Assembly: GCF_018882205.1 (NCBI RefSeq)
Contig: NZ_JACVOU010000005.1
Span: 1-64,000 of the forward strand
DNA: 64,000 bases
Source of the DNA: Polynucleobacter bastaniensis
GTDB taxonomy: Bacteria > Pseudomonadota > Gammaproteobacteria > Burkholderiales > Burkholderiaceae
Direction: 5' to 3'
Part shown: positions 16,072 through 24,421 of the stretch, one piece after another
How the letters are laid out: the number at the start of each line of letters is the position of its first letter
How positions within the stretch are numbered: the first letter of the stretch is position 1
Translations under genes and position numbers: made by a program
The notes under the pieces: generated by a model
The model's database searches: none
Seen by the model: only the letters and a program-made list of their open reading frames with translations
What the model was told of the DNA's origin: nothing

Positions 16072-16640
16072 TGAGTTTGACCTGGTCGATACAGATAGAG
16101 TGATATCGGTGCCATGATGAGGATCACATATGGCAATGAAAGCTTAAAGATACTCATCAATATAAATGTGACAACAATAATGGCCAATGACTTCACATGA
16201 CGCCAGTGAGCATCACCGATTTTGTAGGTAATTGCAGCTAGTAAGCCAGTGGCAGCTGCTGCAATCCCAGCTAAGATGAAATTGATTGAAGGATGGTCTG
16301 CGGCACTAGCGTAAATCATGCCAAACCCAAGCACGAGCAATGCGCCCGGAAATATTAAGCCTAAGGTAGCGATGATGGCACCTAGAGCCCCGCGCAGGTG
16401 ATCTCCAGCGAGCACTGCTAAGTTCACGGAATTTAAGCCCGGCATTGTCTGACTAATAGCTAGATAAGCCATGAACTCATCCTCACTGAGCCACTTGCGC
16501 TTTTCAACCAAGAGAATACGTTCGTAGGCGATGATGCCCCCGCCAAAGCTGACAGCGCCAATAATCAAAAACTGAATAAATAGATCGCCTAAGCTTGGAG
16601 ACTTCGCAAGCTGCACATCATCTTGAATCTGAGAGCTCAC
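16068..16640 (-). CDS. chrA: CHR-family transporter, N-terminal-half subunit
   Basis: A 190-residue membrane protein complementary to the next gene. It has the CHR signatures VSFGGGIIAYERILLVEKRKW and AISQTMPGLNSVNLAVLAG, with five to six helices. The start is GTG at 16640 and overlaps the CYTH gene stop (GTGA), so translation is coupled to the polyphosphate genes upstream. Together the two short proteins should form the usual antiparallel heterodimer. The substrate is not shown by sequence. Confidence 0.85.
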   Translation of the reverse strand: MSSQIQDDVQLAKSPSLGDLFIQFLIIGAVSFGGGIIAYERILLVEKRKWLSEDEFMAYLAISQTMPGLNSVNLAVLAGDHLRGALGAIIATLGLIFPGALLVLGFGMIYASAADHPSINFILAGIAAAATGLLAAITYKIGDAHWRHVKSLAIIVVTFILMSIFKLSLPYVILIMAPISLYLYRPGQTQ

Positions 16641-17464
16641 TCAGGTTTTCCGTATACCAAAGCTGTTTTAGTACTACCAATTTCCAACCAGCTAGCGAGC
16701 TCAATTTGTAGTTTCTTAAAAAATTTATCGGCACGTCGATGAGCCTTTTCTTGGCCTCGGTTTGCATCGTTGACTCGATAAGAAAAAGCCAACTCTCCAA
16801 CAATCGGATCTCCCACACTCTTCATCCAAATCGCAATCTCACAATGTGCTTGTACGCCATCACCAAATACTAAGTTGCCTATTGGTAAACAGGCCTCAAG
16901 AATCTTATTGGTACGACCACCCACAATTCGAATGGGTGATTTTTTATCGATCGGTAAGGCCGTCAAACCGGGAAAATACTTAGCAACACTAGCTAAGGAT
17001 TTTTCAAACAGACTGTCAATAGGCACTGCATCCAAAATTGCGTTGTTGGAGTAAATCGCTCTGCTTGTACCGATCGTATCGCCTCGTAGAATCTCTTCCT
17101 TTAGGCGTAAACGTGATTTGATTGTTTTCTTAGGTGATGGATCAAATTCATGGGACTTCTGTAAATCACCCGTACGGCACTTTAAAGTTACCTCACACCA
17201 ATCATCTACCCAAATATTTTGACGAGACTCACGGACACGCAAAATAATATTGTTTCGTCTGAAATCCTCACCTGGGGTATCGTAAAAGTAAATATTACGT
17301 AAACCAGTTGTAGCGTTATCTAAGTGAAAAAATTCCACCTTGCTTTTTTTGCAAAACTGAAGGATTTGATCGCTCAAAGTAGTAATGCGGCTGCGCCTAT
17401 CCAAGCCCTGAGGCTTAATCAGAAGCTTGAATTCTCTATTGGTAATGCCTTGCTTTGGTTTCAA
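16637..17464 (-). CDS. CYTH-like domain protein (polyphosphate/triphosphate-linked)
   Basis: A 275-residue soluble protein. It shows the alternating charged strands of the CYTH/VTC tunnel fold: NREFKLLIKP near the start, then NIYFYDTPG, NIILRVRESR, WCEVTLKCRTGD, later SPIRIVGGRTNK and CEIAIWMKSV. These supply the inward-facing Glu, Arg and Lys residues that bind triphosphate and two metals. It follows ppk2 after 58 bases and overlaps the CHR gene, giving a ppk2-CYTH-chr-chr operon. It may hydrolyse or bind short polyphosphate; a VTC-like role is less likely without membrane segments. The conservation of the first EXEXK motif is loose (NREFKL), so enzyme activity is uncertain. Confidence 0.68.
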   Translation of the reverse strand: MKPKQGITNREFKLLIKPQGLDRRSRITTLSDQILQFCKKSKVEFFHLDNATTGLRNIYFYDTPGEDFRRNNIILRVRESRQNIWVDDWCEVTLKCRTGDLQKSHEFDPSPKKTIKSRLRLKEEILRGDTIGTSRAIYSNNAILDAVPIDSLFEKSLASVAKYFPGLTALPIDKKSPIRIVGGRTNKILEACLPIGNLVFGDGVQAHCEIAIWMKSVGDPIVGELAFSYRVNDANRGQEKAHRRADKFFKKLQIELASWLEIGSTKTALVYGKPE

Positions 17465-17522
17465 GTGCTACTCCCCTTAATAAATACTGAGAGATTAACA
17501 CTTCGAGGTCTATATTAGAAAG

Positions 17523-18428
17523 TCAATAGATCTCGGGAACGTACATATCTTTTGGCACCGGTCCACGGAGATAGTCAGGGTTGTGAACCCGTTCTGGCAG
17601 AGTAATCTCAGGATGCTCAATTTCCTTGTAGGGAATTTGAGTCAGCAGATGCGAAATACAATTAAGACGGGCTTTTTTCTTGTCGTTTGCAGCCACAACC
17701 CACCAAGGCGCCTCAGGAATATTCGTGCGCTCTAGCATGGTCTCTTTTGCCTTGGTATAGTCCTCCCAACGACGGCGAGCATCTAAGTCCATTGGACTCA
17801 GTTTCCATTGCTTTAATGGATCATGAATCCGTACCATGAAACGGCTATATTGTTCATCGTCTGAGATAGAGAACCAGTATTTAATCAAAATGATTCCAGA
17901 ACGGATAATCATGCGCTCAAACTCAGGGACTGTACGTAAGAACTCCTCGTACTCGACATCAGTACAAAATCCCATAACTTTTTCAACACCAGCACGGTTG
18001 TACCAGCTTCGATCAAACAAGACGATCTCACCACCAGCAGGCAAGTTTGATACGTAGCGCTGAAAGTACCATTGGGTTTTTTCACGCTCGCTAGGTGCAG
18101 TCAATGCGACGACTTTGCAAACGCGGGGGTTAAGACGTTGCGTAATTCGTTTGATCGCGCCACCCTTACCTGCAGAATCACGACCTTCAAATAAAACAGC
18201 GACCTTGAGTTTGTTTTCTACTACCCAATCTTGGAGTTTGACCAACTCACCCTGCAGGCGAAACAATTCCTTAAAGTAGACATTTCGAGGTATGACAGAG
18301 GCGCTTCCGCTATCAGGTGATAAGCGATCATCATCGAGCTCCATTTCGAGCTCTTCATCCATGCTATCAAGAATGTCTTCTCGAGCACTCTTGTACCAAT
18401 CATCTATTTCTTTATGCTTTGATGTCAT
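17523..18428 (-). CDS. ppk2: Polyphosphate kinase 2 (PPK2, class I-like)
   Basis: A 301-residue enzyme that transfers phosphate between polyphosphate and nucleotides, usually making GTP or ATP from the diphosphates. Walker A lies at 81-90 (EGRDSAGKGG). The lid region has the FDRSWYNRAGVE motif at ~138-149, and Arg-rich lid residues follow in WKLSPMDLDARRRWEDY. An acidic N-terminal extension (~1-45) precedes the kinase domain. It is the first gene of a four-gene leftward operon and has a strong Pho box 41-58 bases upstream of the start, so it should be induced by phosphate starvation. Confidence 0.93.
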   Translation of the reverse strand: MTSKHKEIDDWYKSAREDILDSMDEELEMELDDDRLSPDSGSASVIPRNVYFKELFRLQGELVKLQDWVVENKLKVAVLFEGRDSAGKGGAIKRITQRLNPRVCKVVALTAPSEREKTQWYFQRYVSNLPAGGEIVLFDRSWYNRAGVEKVMGFCTDVEYEEFLRTVPEFERMIIRSGIILIKYWFSISDDEQYSRFMVRIHDPLKQWKLSPMDLDARRRWEDYTKAKETMLERTNIPEAPWWVVAANDKKKARLNCISHLLTQIPYKEIEHPEITLPERVHNPDYLRGPVPKDMYVPEIY

Positions 18429-18468
18429 AACTCTTTCCGATACTGATAAGTCGTTGTACCCCTAGGAT

Positions 18469-18486
18469 ATGACACTTTTATTACAT
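18469..18486 (-). promoter_or_regulatory. Pho box upstream of ppk2
   Basis: The minus strand reads ATGTAAT AAAA GTGTCAT, two PhoB half-sites (5/7 and 6/7 against CTGTCAT) with the standard 4-base spacer. A TACAAC -10 element lies 10 bases further toward ppk2, the usual arrangement in which the box replaces the -35. Confidence 0.75.
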
Positions 18487-18493
18487 ATGCTGT

Positions 18494-19282
18494 TTATAAG
18501 GTTTTAGTAATTGCTTCCTGGCAATAGAGAGCAAGTTCCTTGCGATCCGGATTACTTGAATTACTCGTTAAATACGGCTCTATTAGGTTTAAATGCACCT
18601 CTATATCCTGGCGGCTAGAAATGACATTAGACATCGATTCCAGCAGACCCATATCGCCAATAAAGGCAGCGGCATCGCTCCTCAGACCCGTTGATCTCGA
18701 CCGGTAAGTAATAGCTATCGGCAAGACTGGTGCATGAGCCAAGATGGCGGATTCAAATAAATTGGGCTTAAACGGCAATACTGATTCCCCAGAGGTAGAT
18801 GTACCCTCAGGAAAGATACAGACCGACTCTACTTTGAGGGCTTGGGCCATCTGGTCTACTACCTGCCTCGCATGGCGCGCACTATCTCTACGAATAAAGA
18901 CGGTGCCCAGCTGCTGTGCCATCCATCCAAATACAGGCCATCCTCGCACCTCCGATTTAGCAACAAAACGGACCGGTCTAAATGCATTAATCACATGAAT
19001 ATCCAACCATGAGATGTGATTTGATGCCAGCAAATGGGGGCTAGAGTGCAATTTCTCGGCACCTATCACTCGTAACTGGATATGAAAGATTTTTAATAAT
19101 CTCTTAGACCATTGTTGTATGTGGCGGTCCTTCTGATCTCGATTGAGGAAGGGGAAAAGGAAAGATAGCGTGCATACTCCGCAATTGACATGCAACAGGA
19201 TTTGCATCCAAATCCAATAGCGAAGCCAAATACTCGGGGTTGAGGTGGGTTTTGGTGCGGGGCTTGATTGGAAATACTTCAT
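18494..19282 (-). CDS. 1-acyl-glycerol-3-phosphate/lyso-lipid acyltransferase (PlsC/OlsA family)
   Basis: A 262-residue membrane-associated acyltransferase. It has the NHxxxxD box (NHISWLD, ~89-95), a GTVFIRRD block and FPEGTS (~158). An N-terminal hydrophobic segment anchors it. PlsC makes phosphatidate; the close relative OlsA adds the second acyl chain to lyso-ornithine lipid. An OlsB-like gene lies 2.4 kb away and the gene is divergent from the lipid-remodelling operon, sharing an 84-base intergenic region with a Pho box. OlsA is therefore plausible, but the sequence does not separate the two activities. Confidence 0.85.
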   Translation of the reverse strand: MKYFQSSPAPKPTSTPSIWLRYWIWMQILLHVNCGVCTLSFLFPFLNRDQKDRHIQQWSKRLLKIFHIQLRVIGAEKLHSSPHLLASNHISWLDIHVINAFRPVRFVAKSEVRGWPVFGWMAQQLGTVFIRRDSARHARQVVDQMAQALKVESVCIFPEGTSTSGESVLPFKPNLFESAILAHAPVLPIAITYRSRSTGLRSDAAAFIGDMGLLESMSNVISSRQDIEVHLNLIEPYLTSNSSNPDRKELALYCQEAITKTL

Positions 19283-19313
19283 GTTTAACCGTAATATAAA
19301 TCAAGTCATCAAA

Positions 19314-19331
19314 CTGTCGCAAAAGTGTCAT
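19314..19331 (+). promoter_or_regulatory. Pho box upstream of the plcP-agt lipid operon
   Basis: CTGTCGC AAAA GTGTCAT gives half-sites of 5/7 and 6/7 with a 4-base spacer, 36-53 bases before the plcP ATG. CATAAT at 19340-19345 is a good -10. It lies in the divergent interval and could also affect the acyltransferase gene. Confidence 0.78.
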
Positions 19332-19366
19332 GATGCCTTCATAATGAATCGGCTTAATACGTACTC

Positions 19367-20176
19367 ATGACGCATTACAGAGCGATTTGGATTTCAGATA
19401 TACACCTCGGAACATCAGGGTGTCAGGTAAATTACCTCCTCGATTTCTTAAAGCACAATGAAGCCGATCAGATTTACCTAGTAGGCGATATTATCGATGG
19501 CTGGCGCTTAAAACAGTCGTTTTACTGGCCACAGACCCACAATGATGTCGTTCAAAAACTACTACGCAAAGCCCGTAAGGGTTCTGAAGTCATTTACATT
19601 CCTGGCAACCATGACGAAGCGGCTCGACAATACTTTGGCATGTCCTTTGGTGATATCAAGGTTCAAGAAGAGGTCATACATACAACCTTAGATGGACGTA
19701 AGCTGTGGGTAACCCATGGCGATTTATTTGATGGTGTCATGCAATACGCCAAATGGCTCGCCTATGTCGGCGACTCTCTGTATACCTTTATTTTGTACAT
19801 CAATCGCTATTTTAATATGTTGCGTGTCAGGATGGGACTGCAGTACTGGTCTCTCTCCCAATATCTCAAGCATCAAGTAAAAAATGCTGTCAGCTATATC
19901 GCAGACTTTGAGCACATCATGGCCAGAGAAGCCCGTCTAAGAAATTGTGATGGCGTCGTCTGCGGCCATATCCATAAAGCAGAAATTCGTGAAATCGATG
20001 GTCTGCTGTATTGCAACGATGGTGACTGGGTCGAAAGCTTATCAGCCCTTGTAGAAACCACAACTGGTGAACTCAAAATTATCTACTGGACACATATACA
20101 CGGTGATCTAGTAGAGGCACCTGAAATTACTCACCAACCCGAGCTATCAACACTGATTAAAGAGGTTACCGTATGA
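19367..20176 (+). CDS. plcP: PlcP-type phospholipase C (metallophosphoesterase, lipid remodelling)
   Basis: A 269-residue calcineurin-like phosphoesterase. Metal ligands are visible: D11 and H13 (SDIHLG), D41 (VGDIIDGW), N81-H82 (PGNHDE), H117 (THGDLFD) and the late GHIH. Such proteins are often annotated as LpxH-like UDP-diacylglucosamine hydrolases. This one, however, matches the longer PlcP family of rhizobia and marine bacteria (HLGTSGCQ, GWRLKQSFYWPQTHNDVVQKLLRKARKG). PlcP removes head groups from phospholipids during phosphate starvation, leaving diacylglycerol. The following gene is its usual partner glycosyltransferase (4-base overlap), and a Pho box precedes the operon. Confidence 0.82.
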   Translation: MTHYRAIWISDIHLGTSGCQVNYLLDFLKHNEADQIYLVGDIIDGWRLKQSFYWPQTHNDVVQKLLRKARKGSEVIYIPGNHDEAARQYFGMSFGDIKVQEEVIHTTLDGRKLWVTHGDLFDGVMQYAKWLAYVGDSLYTFILYINRYFNMLRVRMGLQYWSLSQYLKHQVKNAVSYIADFEHIMAREARLRNCDGVVCGHIHKAEIREIDGLLYCNDGDWVESLSALVETTTGELKIIYWTHIHGDLVEAPEITHQPELSTLIKEVTV

Positions 20177-21201
20177 AAATTATGATCATTACTGATGCAT
20201 GGGATCCACAAGTTAATGGTGTTGTGAGAACACTCAAACAAACTAGAGCTGAACTTATTGGCATGGGTCATGAAGTTGAGATGATTACCCCGACTGGCTT
20301 TAAGTCCATCCCCTGCCCCACCTACCCAGATATTGCCCTGTCCTTATTTCCCGGCAAGGAAGTGGCTCGCCGCATTAAAGAATTTGCACCAGATGCAATG
20401 CATATTGCTACTGAGGGTCCTTTAGGCTTATCAGCTCGCTCTTATGCCGTAAAGAATAATTTGCCATTCTCTACGGCCTATCACACCCGCTTTCCTGAAT
20501 ATGTCAAAGCCCGTACCGGAATTCCCCTGAGCATTACTTATGCTTTTATTCGTTGGTTTCATGGCCCTTCGATGGCAGTAATGGCGCCAACCATTGTTGT
20601 TAAAGATGATCTTGAGAAGTTTGGACTTAAAAATGTCGTATTGTGGTCACGGGGTGTGGATTTAGACATCTTCAAAATGCAAGAATCTAAATCTCTCAAT
20701 AGCGCTCACCCGATCTTTTTATATGTTGGTCGCGTTGCAGTAGAGAAAAATATCAATGCCTTCCTAGAAATAGATCTACCAGGCTCCAAATGGGTTGTTG
20801 GTGATGGTCCTGCAATGGCCAGCATTAAAGAAAAATACCCCAACATCAATTACCTAGGCGTATTACAACAAGAAGAGTTGGCCAAGGTATACGCTGCCGC
20901 CGATGTTTTTGTCTTCCCAAGCAAAACCGATACTTTTGGGCTAGTCATACTAGAGGCTATGGCTTGTGGCACTCCAGTTGCAGCCTATCCAGTGACAGGT
21001 CCAATTGATGTTTTAGGTAACTCTGCTGCTGGCGCAATGCACGAAGATCTTCAAATAGCTTGTATGCAAGCTTTGAAGATTCCTCGTGAATTAGCTCGCT
21101 CTCATGCTGAGAAGTTTTCTTGGAGAGCAGCTTCGGAGCAGTTTGCCAACCATCTAAAGCCCGTACCCTCCACAGCAGTTCATACCACTGCCCTCGCTTA
21201 A
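20173..21201 (+). CDS. agt: Glycosyltransferase family 4, Agt-like (glycolipid synthesis)
   Basis: A 342-residue GT-B enzyme. The N-terminal Rossmann lobe has DAWDPQVNGVVRTLKQT and PTYPDIALSLFPG; the middle has HIATEGPLGLSAR and YHTRFPEYVKAR. The C-terminal nucleotide-sugar lobe has WSRGVDLDIF, FVFPSKTDTFGLVILEAMACGTP (the E-x7-E region). These blocks match the Agt enzymes that add a sugar to diacylglycerol in phosphate-starved bacteria. It overlaps plcP by 4 bases. The sugar donor cannot be read from sequence. A mannosyltransferase of phosphatidylinositol is the main alternative, unlikely in this lineage. Confidence 0.82.
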   Translation: MKIMIITDAWDPQVNGVVRTLKQTRAELIGMGHEVEMITPTGFKSIPCPTYPDIALSLFPGKEVARRIKEFAPDAMHIATEGPLGLSARSYAVKNNLPFSTAYHTRFPEYVKARTGIPLSITYAFIRWFHGPSMAVMAPTIVVKDDLEKFGLKNVVLWSRGVDLDIFKMQESKSLNSAHPIFLYVGRVAVEKNINAFLEIDLPGSKWVVGDGPAMASIKEKYPNINYLGVLQQEELAKVYAAADVFVFPSKTDTFGLVILEAMACGTPVAAYPVTGPIDVLGNSAAGAMHEDLQIACMQALKIPRELARSHAEKFSWRAASEQFANHLKPVPSTAVHTTALA

Positions 21202-21210
21202 GAATTTATT

Positions 21211-21612
21211 TTGACAGCGCCCTATAACATTAAGCAAAACCCCCATAAAGGCAATCGGGGGCTCACGCGCGCGTGGCATGCAGCTAAGAATTCTTGGTGC
21301 GGCATAGTCTATGCATTTCAAGAGGAAAGTGCTTTTAGACAAGAACTGTTCCTGCTGATAGTGCTGAGCCCAATTGCCCTTTTCTTACCAGTTAATCCTC
21401 TTGAGAAATGTGCCCTGATTGCATCGCTCATCATGGTTTTAGTGGTCGAGCTACTCAATTCCAGTGTCGAGGCGGCTATCGATCGTATTTCATTTGATCA
21501 TCATGATCTATCGAAAAGAGCAAAAGATTTTGGCTCAGCTGCAGTCATGCTCGCCTTACTGATTTCCGTTCTATTGTGGGTAACGATTTGCATACCTCTG
21601 GTCATCAATTAG
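21211..21612 (+). CDS. dgkA: Diacylglycerol kinase
   Basis: A 133-residue membrane enzyme that converts diacylglycerol to phosphatidate. Three helices are present, and the signature EESAFRQE and VVELLNSSVEAAIDR...HHDLSKRAKDFGSAAV carries the catalytic Glu residues. The start is TTG at 21211, 9 bases after agt; the N-terminal NPHKGNRGL typical of the family supports it. In this operon it would recycle diacylglycerol released by PlcP that is not glycosylated, competing with Agt for the same substrate. Confidence 0.94.
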   Translation: MTAPYNIKQNPHKGNRGLTRAWHAAKNSWCGIVYAFQEESAFRQELFLLIVLSPIALFLPVNPLEKCALIASLIMVLVVELLNSSVEAAIDRISFDHHDLSKRAKDFGSAAVMLALLISVLLWVTICIPLVIN

Positions 21613-21632
21613 TTTAATACTTAAGGAACACT

Positions 21633-22568
21633 ATGTCTGATATTCCAAATCCCCTTGCTGCATTTGATCTTTTTAATTCTCGCTTTGAAGTAAAGCCAAA
21701 AAAGACTAAAAAGAGTAAAACTGAGGCATTTAAAAAACTCTTTTCTAAAAAAATTACGAAGAAATTATTTGGTAAGAAATTTGCTACTAAAGCTAGAGCT
21801 GAGCTGAGTTCTATAGAGCCTGTAGCTGAGAAGACATTAACCAAGCCAAAGCGCCCTGCATTTCAAATTACTTGGGCTAGTAATACGAGTGAGATTAAAG
21901 AGGCTCAGCGCCTACGCTACAAGGTGTTTGCAGAAGAAATGGGGGCTAATCTTCCAAGCAATCCAGAGAACCTCGATATTGATGAATTCGATGCCTACTG
22001 CGACCATTTACTGATACGTGATCAGGAATCATTAAGAGTTGTTGGCACCTATCGCGTTCTCCCTCCGCACAAAGCTTTAGAAATAGGACGCCTCTACTCA
22101 GATTCTGAGTTTGATTTAAGCCGCTTGGATCACTTGCGCCCTAAACTAGTTGAGCTCGGTAGATCTTGCGTACACGAAGACTTTCGTTCTGGCGCAGTCA
22201 TCATGGCTTTGTGGAGCGGCTTAGCGCAATACATGCTAAAACACGATTATGAAATCATGCTTGGTTGTGCCAGCATACCTATGGCTGATGGCGGTCATTT
22301 TGCAGCCAGCCTGTACAACTCGTTAAGCAATGATCAGATGGCGCCAGTTGAGAATCATGCTTTTCCTCGCTTACCCTTGCCACTGGAGCGACTTAATGGC
22401 GGCTTAGATGTAGAGCCCCCACCCTTGATCAAAGGTTATTTGAAGTTGGGCGCTAAGATTTGTAGCGCACCAGCCTGGGATCCAGATTTCAACACAGCTG
22501 ATGTATTGACTATGTTGCGCCTATCGGAAATCAATCCTCGCTACGCTAAACACTTCTTCGGGCAGTAA
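21633..22568 (+). CDS. olsB: Ornithine N-acyltransferase-like GNAT protein (OlsB family)
   Basis: A 311-residue protein of the acyl-homoserine-lactone-synthase/OlsB branch of GNAT enzymes. The N-terminal ~65 residues are Lys-rich and probably flexible. The domain starts at ITWASNTSEIKEAQRLRYKVFAEEMG, continues with LRVVGTYRVLPP and LVELGRSCVHEDFRSGAVIMALWSGLAQY, and ends with the GCASIPMADGGHFAASLYNSL region seen in OlsB. OlsB puts a 3-hydroxyacyl group on ornithine, giving the lyso form of the phosphorus-free ornithine lipid. Its place behind plcP-agt-dgkA supports a phosphate-saving role. The gene has its own AAGGA ribosome site. Confidence 0.75.
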   Translation: MSDIPNPLAAFDLFNSRFEVKPKKTKKSKTEAFKKLFSKKITKKLFGKKFATKARAELSSIEPVAEKTLTKPKRPAFQITWASNTSEIKEAQRLRYKVFAEEMGANLPSNPENLDIDEFDAYCDHLLIRDQESLRVVGTYRVLPPHKALEIGRLYSDSEFDLSRLDHLRPKLVELGRSCVHEDFRSGAVIMALWSGLAQYMLKHDYEIMLGCASIPMADGGHFAASLYNSLSNDQMAPVENHAFPRLPLPLERLNGGLDVEPPPLIKGYLKLGAKICSAPAWDPDFNTADVLTMLRLSEINPRYAKHFFGQ

Positions 22569-22571
22569 GAA

Positions 22572-24110
22572 TTACTTTAAGCTAATGCTGTAAGGTCGGC
22601 CGATGCGTTCCCATTCGGCCGCTTCTTTTTGAAGGCTAAATTCCGTTAAGGGATGTTCTCTAGCCCAGTCTTTGGAGAGACTAACCAAATAGTCCCCATT
22701 GTGCTCAGAGACCTTTACTTTGGGTAAGTTGACATCACTGCGCCCACGGCAAAGTACTTGCGCAAGCCGCATGCAAAATAACATACGCCAATCAGAGAAA
22801 GAGACATTGTTGGCTAACTTCCCTAACTTACCGGTGTGGCCAATCAATAAGGCGGCTAGTCTAGCTTGATCGTTCTTTGAGAAACCCGGCATATCAGCAT
22901 TACCAGCAATGTATGCAGAATGTTTATGATATCCGTTATGTGAAATTGATAAGCCGATTTCATGAAGATTAGCGGCCCATTGCAATAAAGCGATGTTATC
23001 CGCCCTACTCTCTTCCTCAGGTCTAGGTAACTGCGCTAAAAACTCAGCAGCTAGATTGCCAACACGCTTAGCTTGTTCTCGATCTACAGCGTAACGCTGC
23101 ATAAATTGCTCAACTGTTACAAAGCGCATATCCTCATGCTGAGAGCGGCCCAATAGGTCATAAAGGACACCGATTCTCAAAGCGGCATCAGTGACCTCCA
23201 TAGACTCAATACCAAGCTCATCAAATACAGCAATCATGATGGCAAGGCCACCGGGCCAAACTGAGCGCCTGTCGTCCTTGAGGCCTGGTAACTCGACCTG
23301 GTTGATATGCTCATATTTAAGCAGGTGCTTTTTCATGGCTCTTAAGCCATCGCGAGTAATCAACCCATCGGTACCATCTTTCTGGCCATTGAAGTTATTC
23401 TCCGCAATGAGTTCTGCTAAGGCGCGTGCGGTTCCTGAAGAGCCGATCACTTGTTTCCAGCCGGCATTCAGATACGCCCCAGAAATGACCTGAATTTCTC
23501 TTCTAGCCGCCAGCTCTGCCTCTTTGAAGGCATGAGAATCGACATTGCCCTTTGGAAAAAATCTGAGGCTATGAGAAACACATCCGATATAGAGGCTTTC
23601 CATCAACTTGGGCTCGTAACCTTTGCCAATGATCAACTCAGTAGAGCCTCCACCAATATCTACCACCAAGCGATTACCCTGCACTGCGGGCACTTCATGC
23701 GCAGCACCGATATAGATTAGGCGCGCCTCTTCTACGCCTGCGATCACTTCAATGGGGAAACCTAAGGCTCCCTCGGCTTCTTGGATAAAGTGAGGTGCAT
23801 TCTTGGCCACTCGTAAGGTGTTGGTGGCAACAGCACGCACATTGGCAGGATCAAAGCCCCGAATACGCTCACCAAAACGCCGAATTGCCGCAATTCCTCG
23901 CTGATAAGCGTCATTGCCCAATAATTTATTGTCAGTTAAGCCAGCAGCCAGGCGGACAGACTCACGCAGCGTATCAATCGGACGCAGCTGTGTACCTGAA
24001 GGCGTCTTGACAACTTGGGCTACCAGCATACGAAAGCTATTAGAGCCAAGGTCAACTGCAGCGACTAGCTCAGTTGCATTCATTACAGATTTATTTTGAT
24101 GTAAGGCCAC
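22572..24110 (-). CDS. ppx: Exopolyphosphatase (Ppx/GppA family)
   Basis: A 512-residue ASKHA-fold phosphatase that releases phosphate from polyphosphate ends. It shows the phosphate-1 loop (VAAVDLGSNSFRMLVAQV), FPIEVIAGVEEARLIYIG, VVDIGGGSTELIIG and SSGTARAL. The C-terminal helical HD-like part starts around residue 325. The first ATG (24110) gives MALHQNKSVMNATELV; ATG 24083 (MNATELV) is equally likely. The gene converges with olsB (3-base gap) and has a Pho box 44-61 bases upstream, linking it to the same regulon as ppk2. Confidence 0.93.
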   Translation of the reverse strand: MALHQNKSVMNATELVAAVDLGSNSFRMLVAQVVKTPSGTQLRPIDTLRESVRLAAGLTDNKLLGNDAYQRGIAAIRRFGERIRGFDPANVRAVATNTLRVAKNAPHFIQEAEGALGFPIEVIAGVEEARLIYIGAAHEVPAVQGNRLVVDIGGGSTELIIGKGYEPKLMESLYIGCVSHSLRFFPKGNVDSHAFKEAELAARREIQVISGAYLNAGWKQVIGSSGTARALAELIAENNFNGQKDGTDGLITRDGLRAMKKHLLKYEHINQVELPGLKDDRRSVWPGGLAIMIAVFDELGIESMEVTDAALRIGVLYDLLGRSQHEDMRFVTVEQFMQRYAVDREQAKRVGNLAAEFLAQLPRPEEESRADNIALLQWAANLHEIGLSISHNGYHKHSAYIAGNADMPGFSKNDQARLAALLIGHTGKLGKLANNVSFSDWRMLFCMRLAQVLCRGRSDVNLPKVKVSEHNGDYLVSLSKDWAREHPLTEFSLQKEAAEWERIGRPYSISLK

Positions 24111-24153
24111 AACATTTCCAATAGAAGCAGGTTTTCTTGAATGTGTCTATCTT

Positions 24154-24171
24154 ATGAAACTCTAATGACAC
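24154..24171 (-). promoter_or_regulatory. Pho box upstream of ppx
   Basis: The minus strand reads GTGTCAT TAGA GTTTCAT, half-sites 6/7 and 5/7 with a 4-base spacer. The downstream -10 is weak, so confidence is lower than at ppk2. Confidence 0.62.
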
Positions 24172-24208
24172 ATTCGTGAAACAAGACCCTAGTCTACTGG
24201 GAAGTAGC

Positions 24209-24421
24209 TTAAGTAGCTAAATTTTGCTCTGGGCTAAAGCAATCCTGACTTCCAAAACTGCAGAAAATACAGCAGTCTCCTGATCTAGGCTTCAAAATGG
24301 TGCTGCAGCTAGGGCAGCGATATAAATGCTGAGAATAGCCTTGCGAGATCTCTAGGGTTTCTTGTGCACGGCAGTTGGGGCAAGTAATAGTTGTGTGTAC
24401 TGAATTCACAGTGACGATCAT
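24209..24421 (-). CDS. Cys-rich GDCC-FCS small protein, zinc-ribbon-like
   Basis: A 70-residue protein with a CPNC...CPSC zinc-ribbon pair (residues ~14-17 and ~36-39) followed by SGDCCIFCSFGSQDC. The GDCCxFCSYG block recurs in small proteobacterial proteins, often near metal-resistance genes. The Cys spacing suggests binding of zinc or another thiophilic metal. It stands alone between ppx and a divergent gene. The function is not established. Confidence 0.72.
   Translation of the reverse strand: MIVTVNSVHTTITCPNCRAQETLEISQGYSQHLYRCPSCSTILKPRSGDCCIFCSFGSQDCFSPEQNLAT

Noticed and set aside
19367-20176. LpxH (UDP-2,3-diacylglucosamine hydrolase)
   Set aside because: Length, the HNDVVQKLLRKARKG-type block, the Agt partner and the Pho box fit PlcP better.
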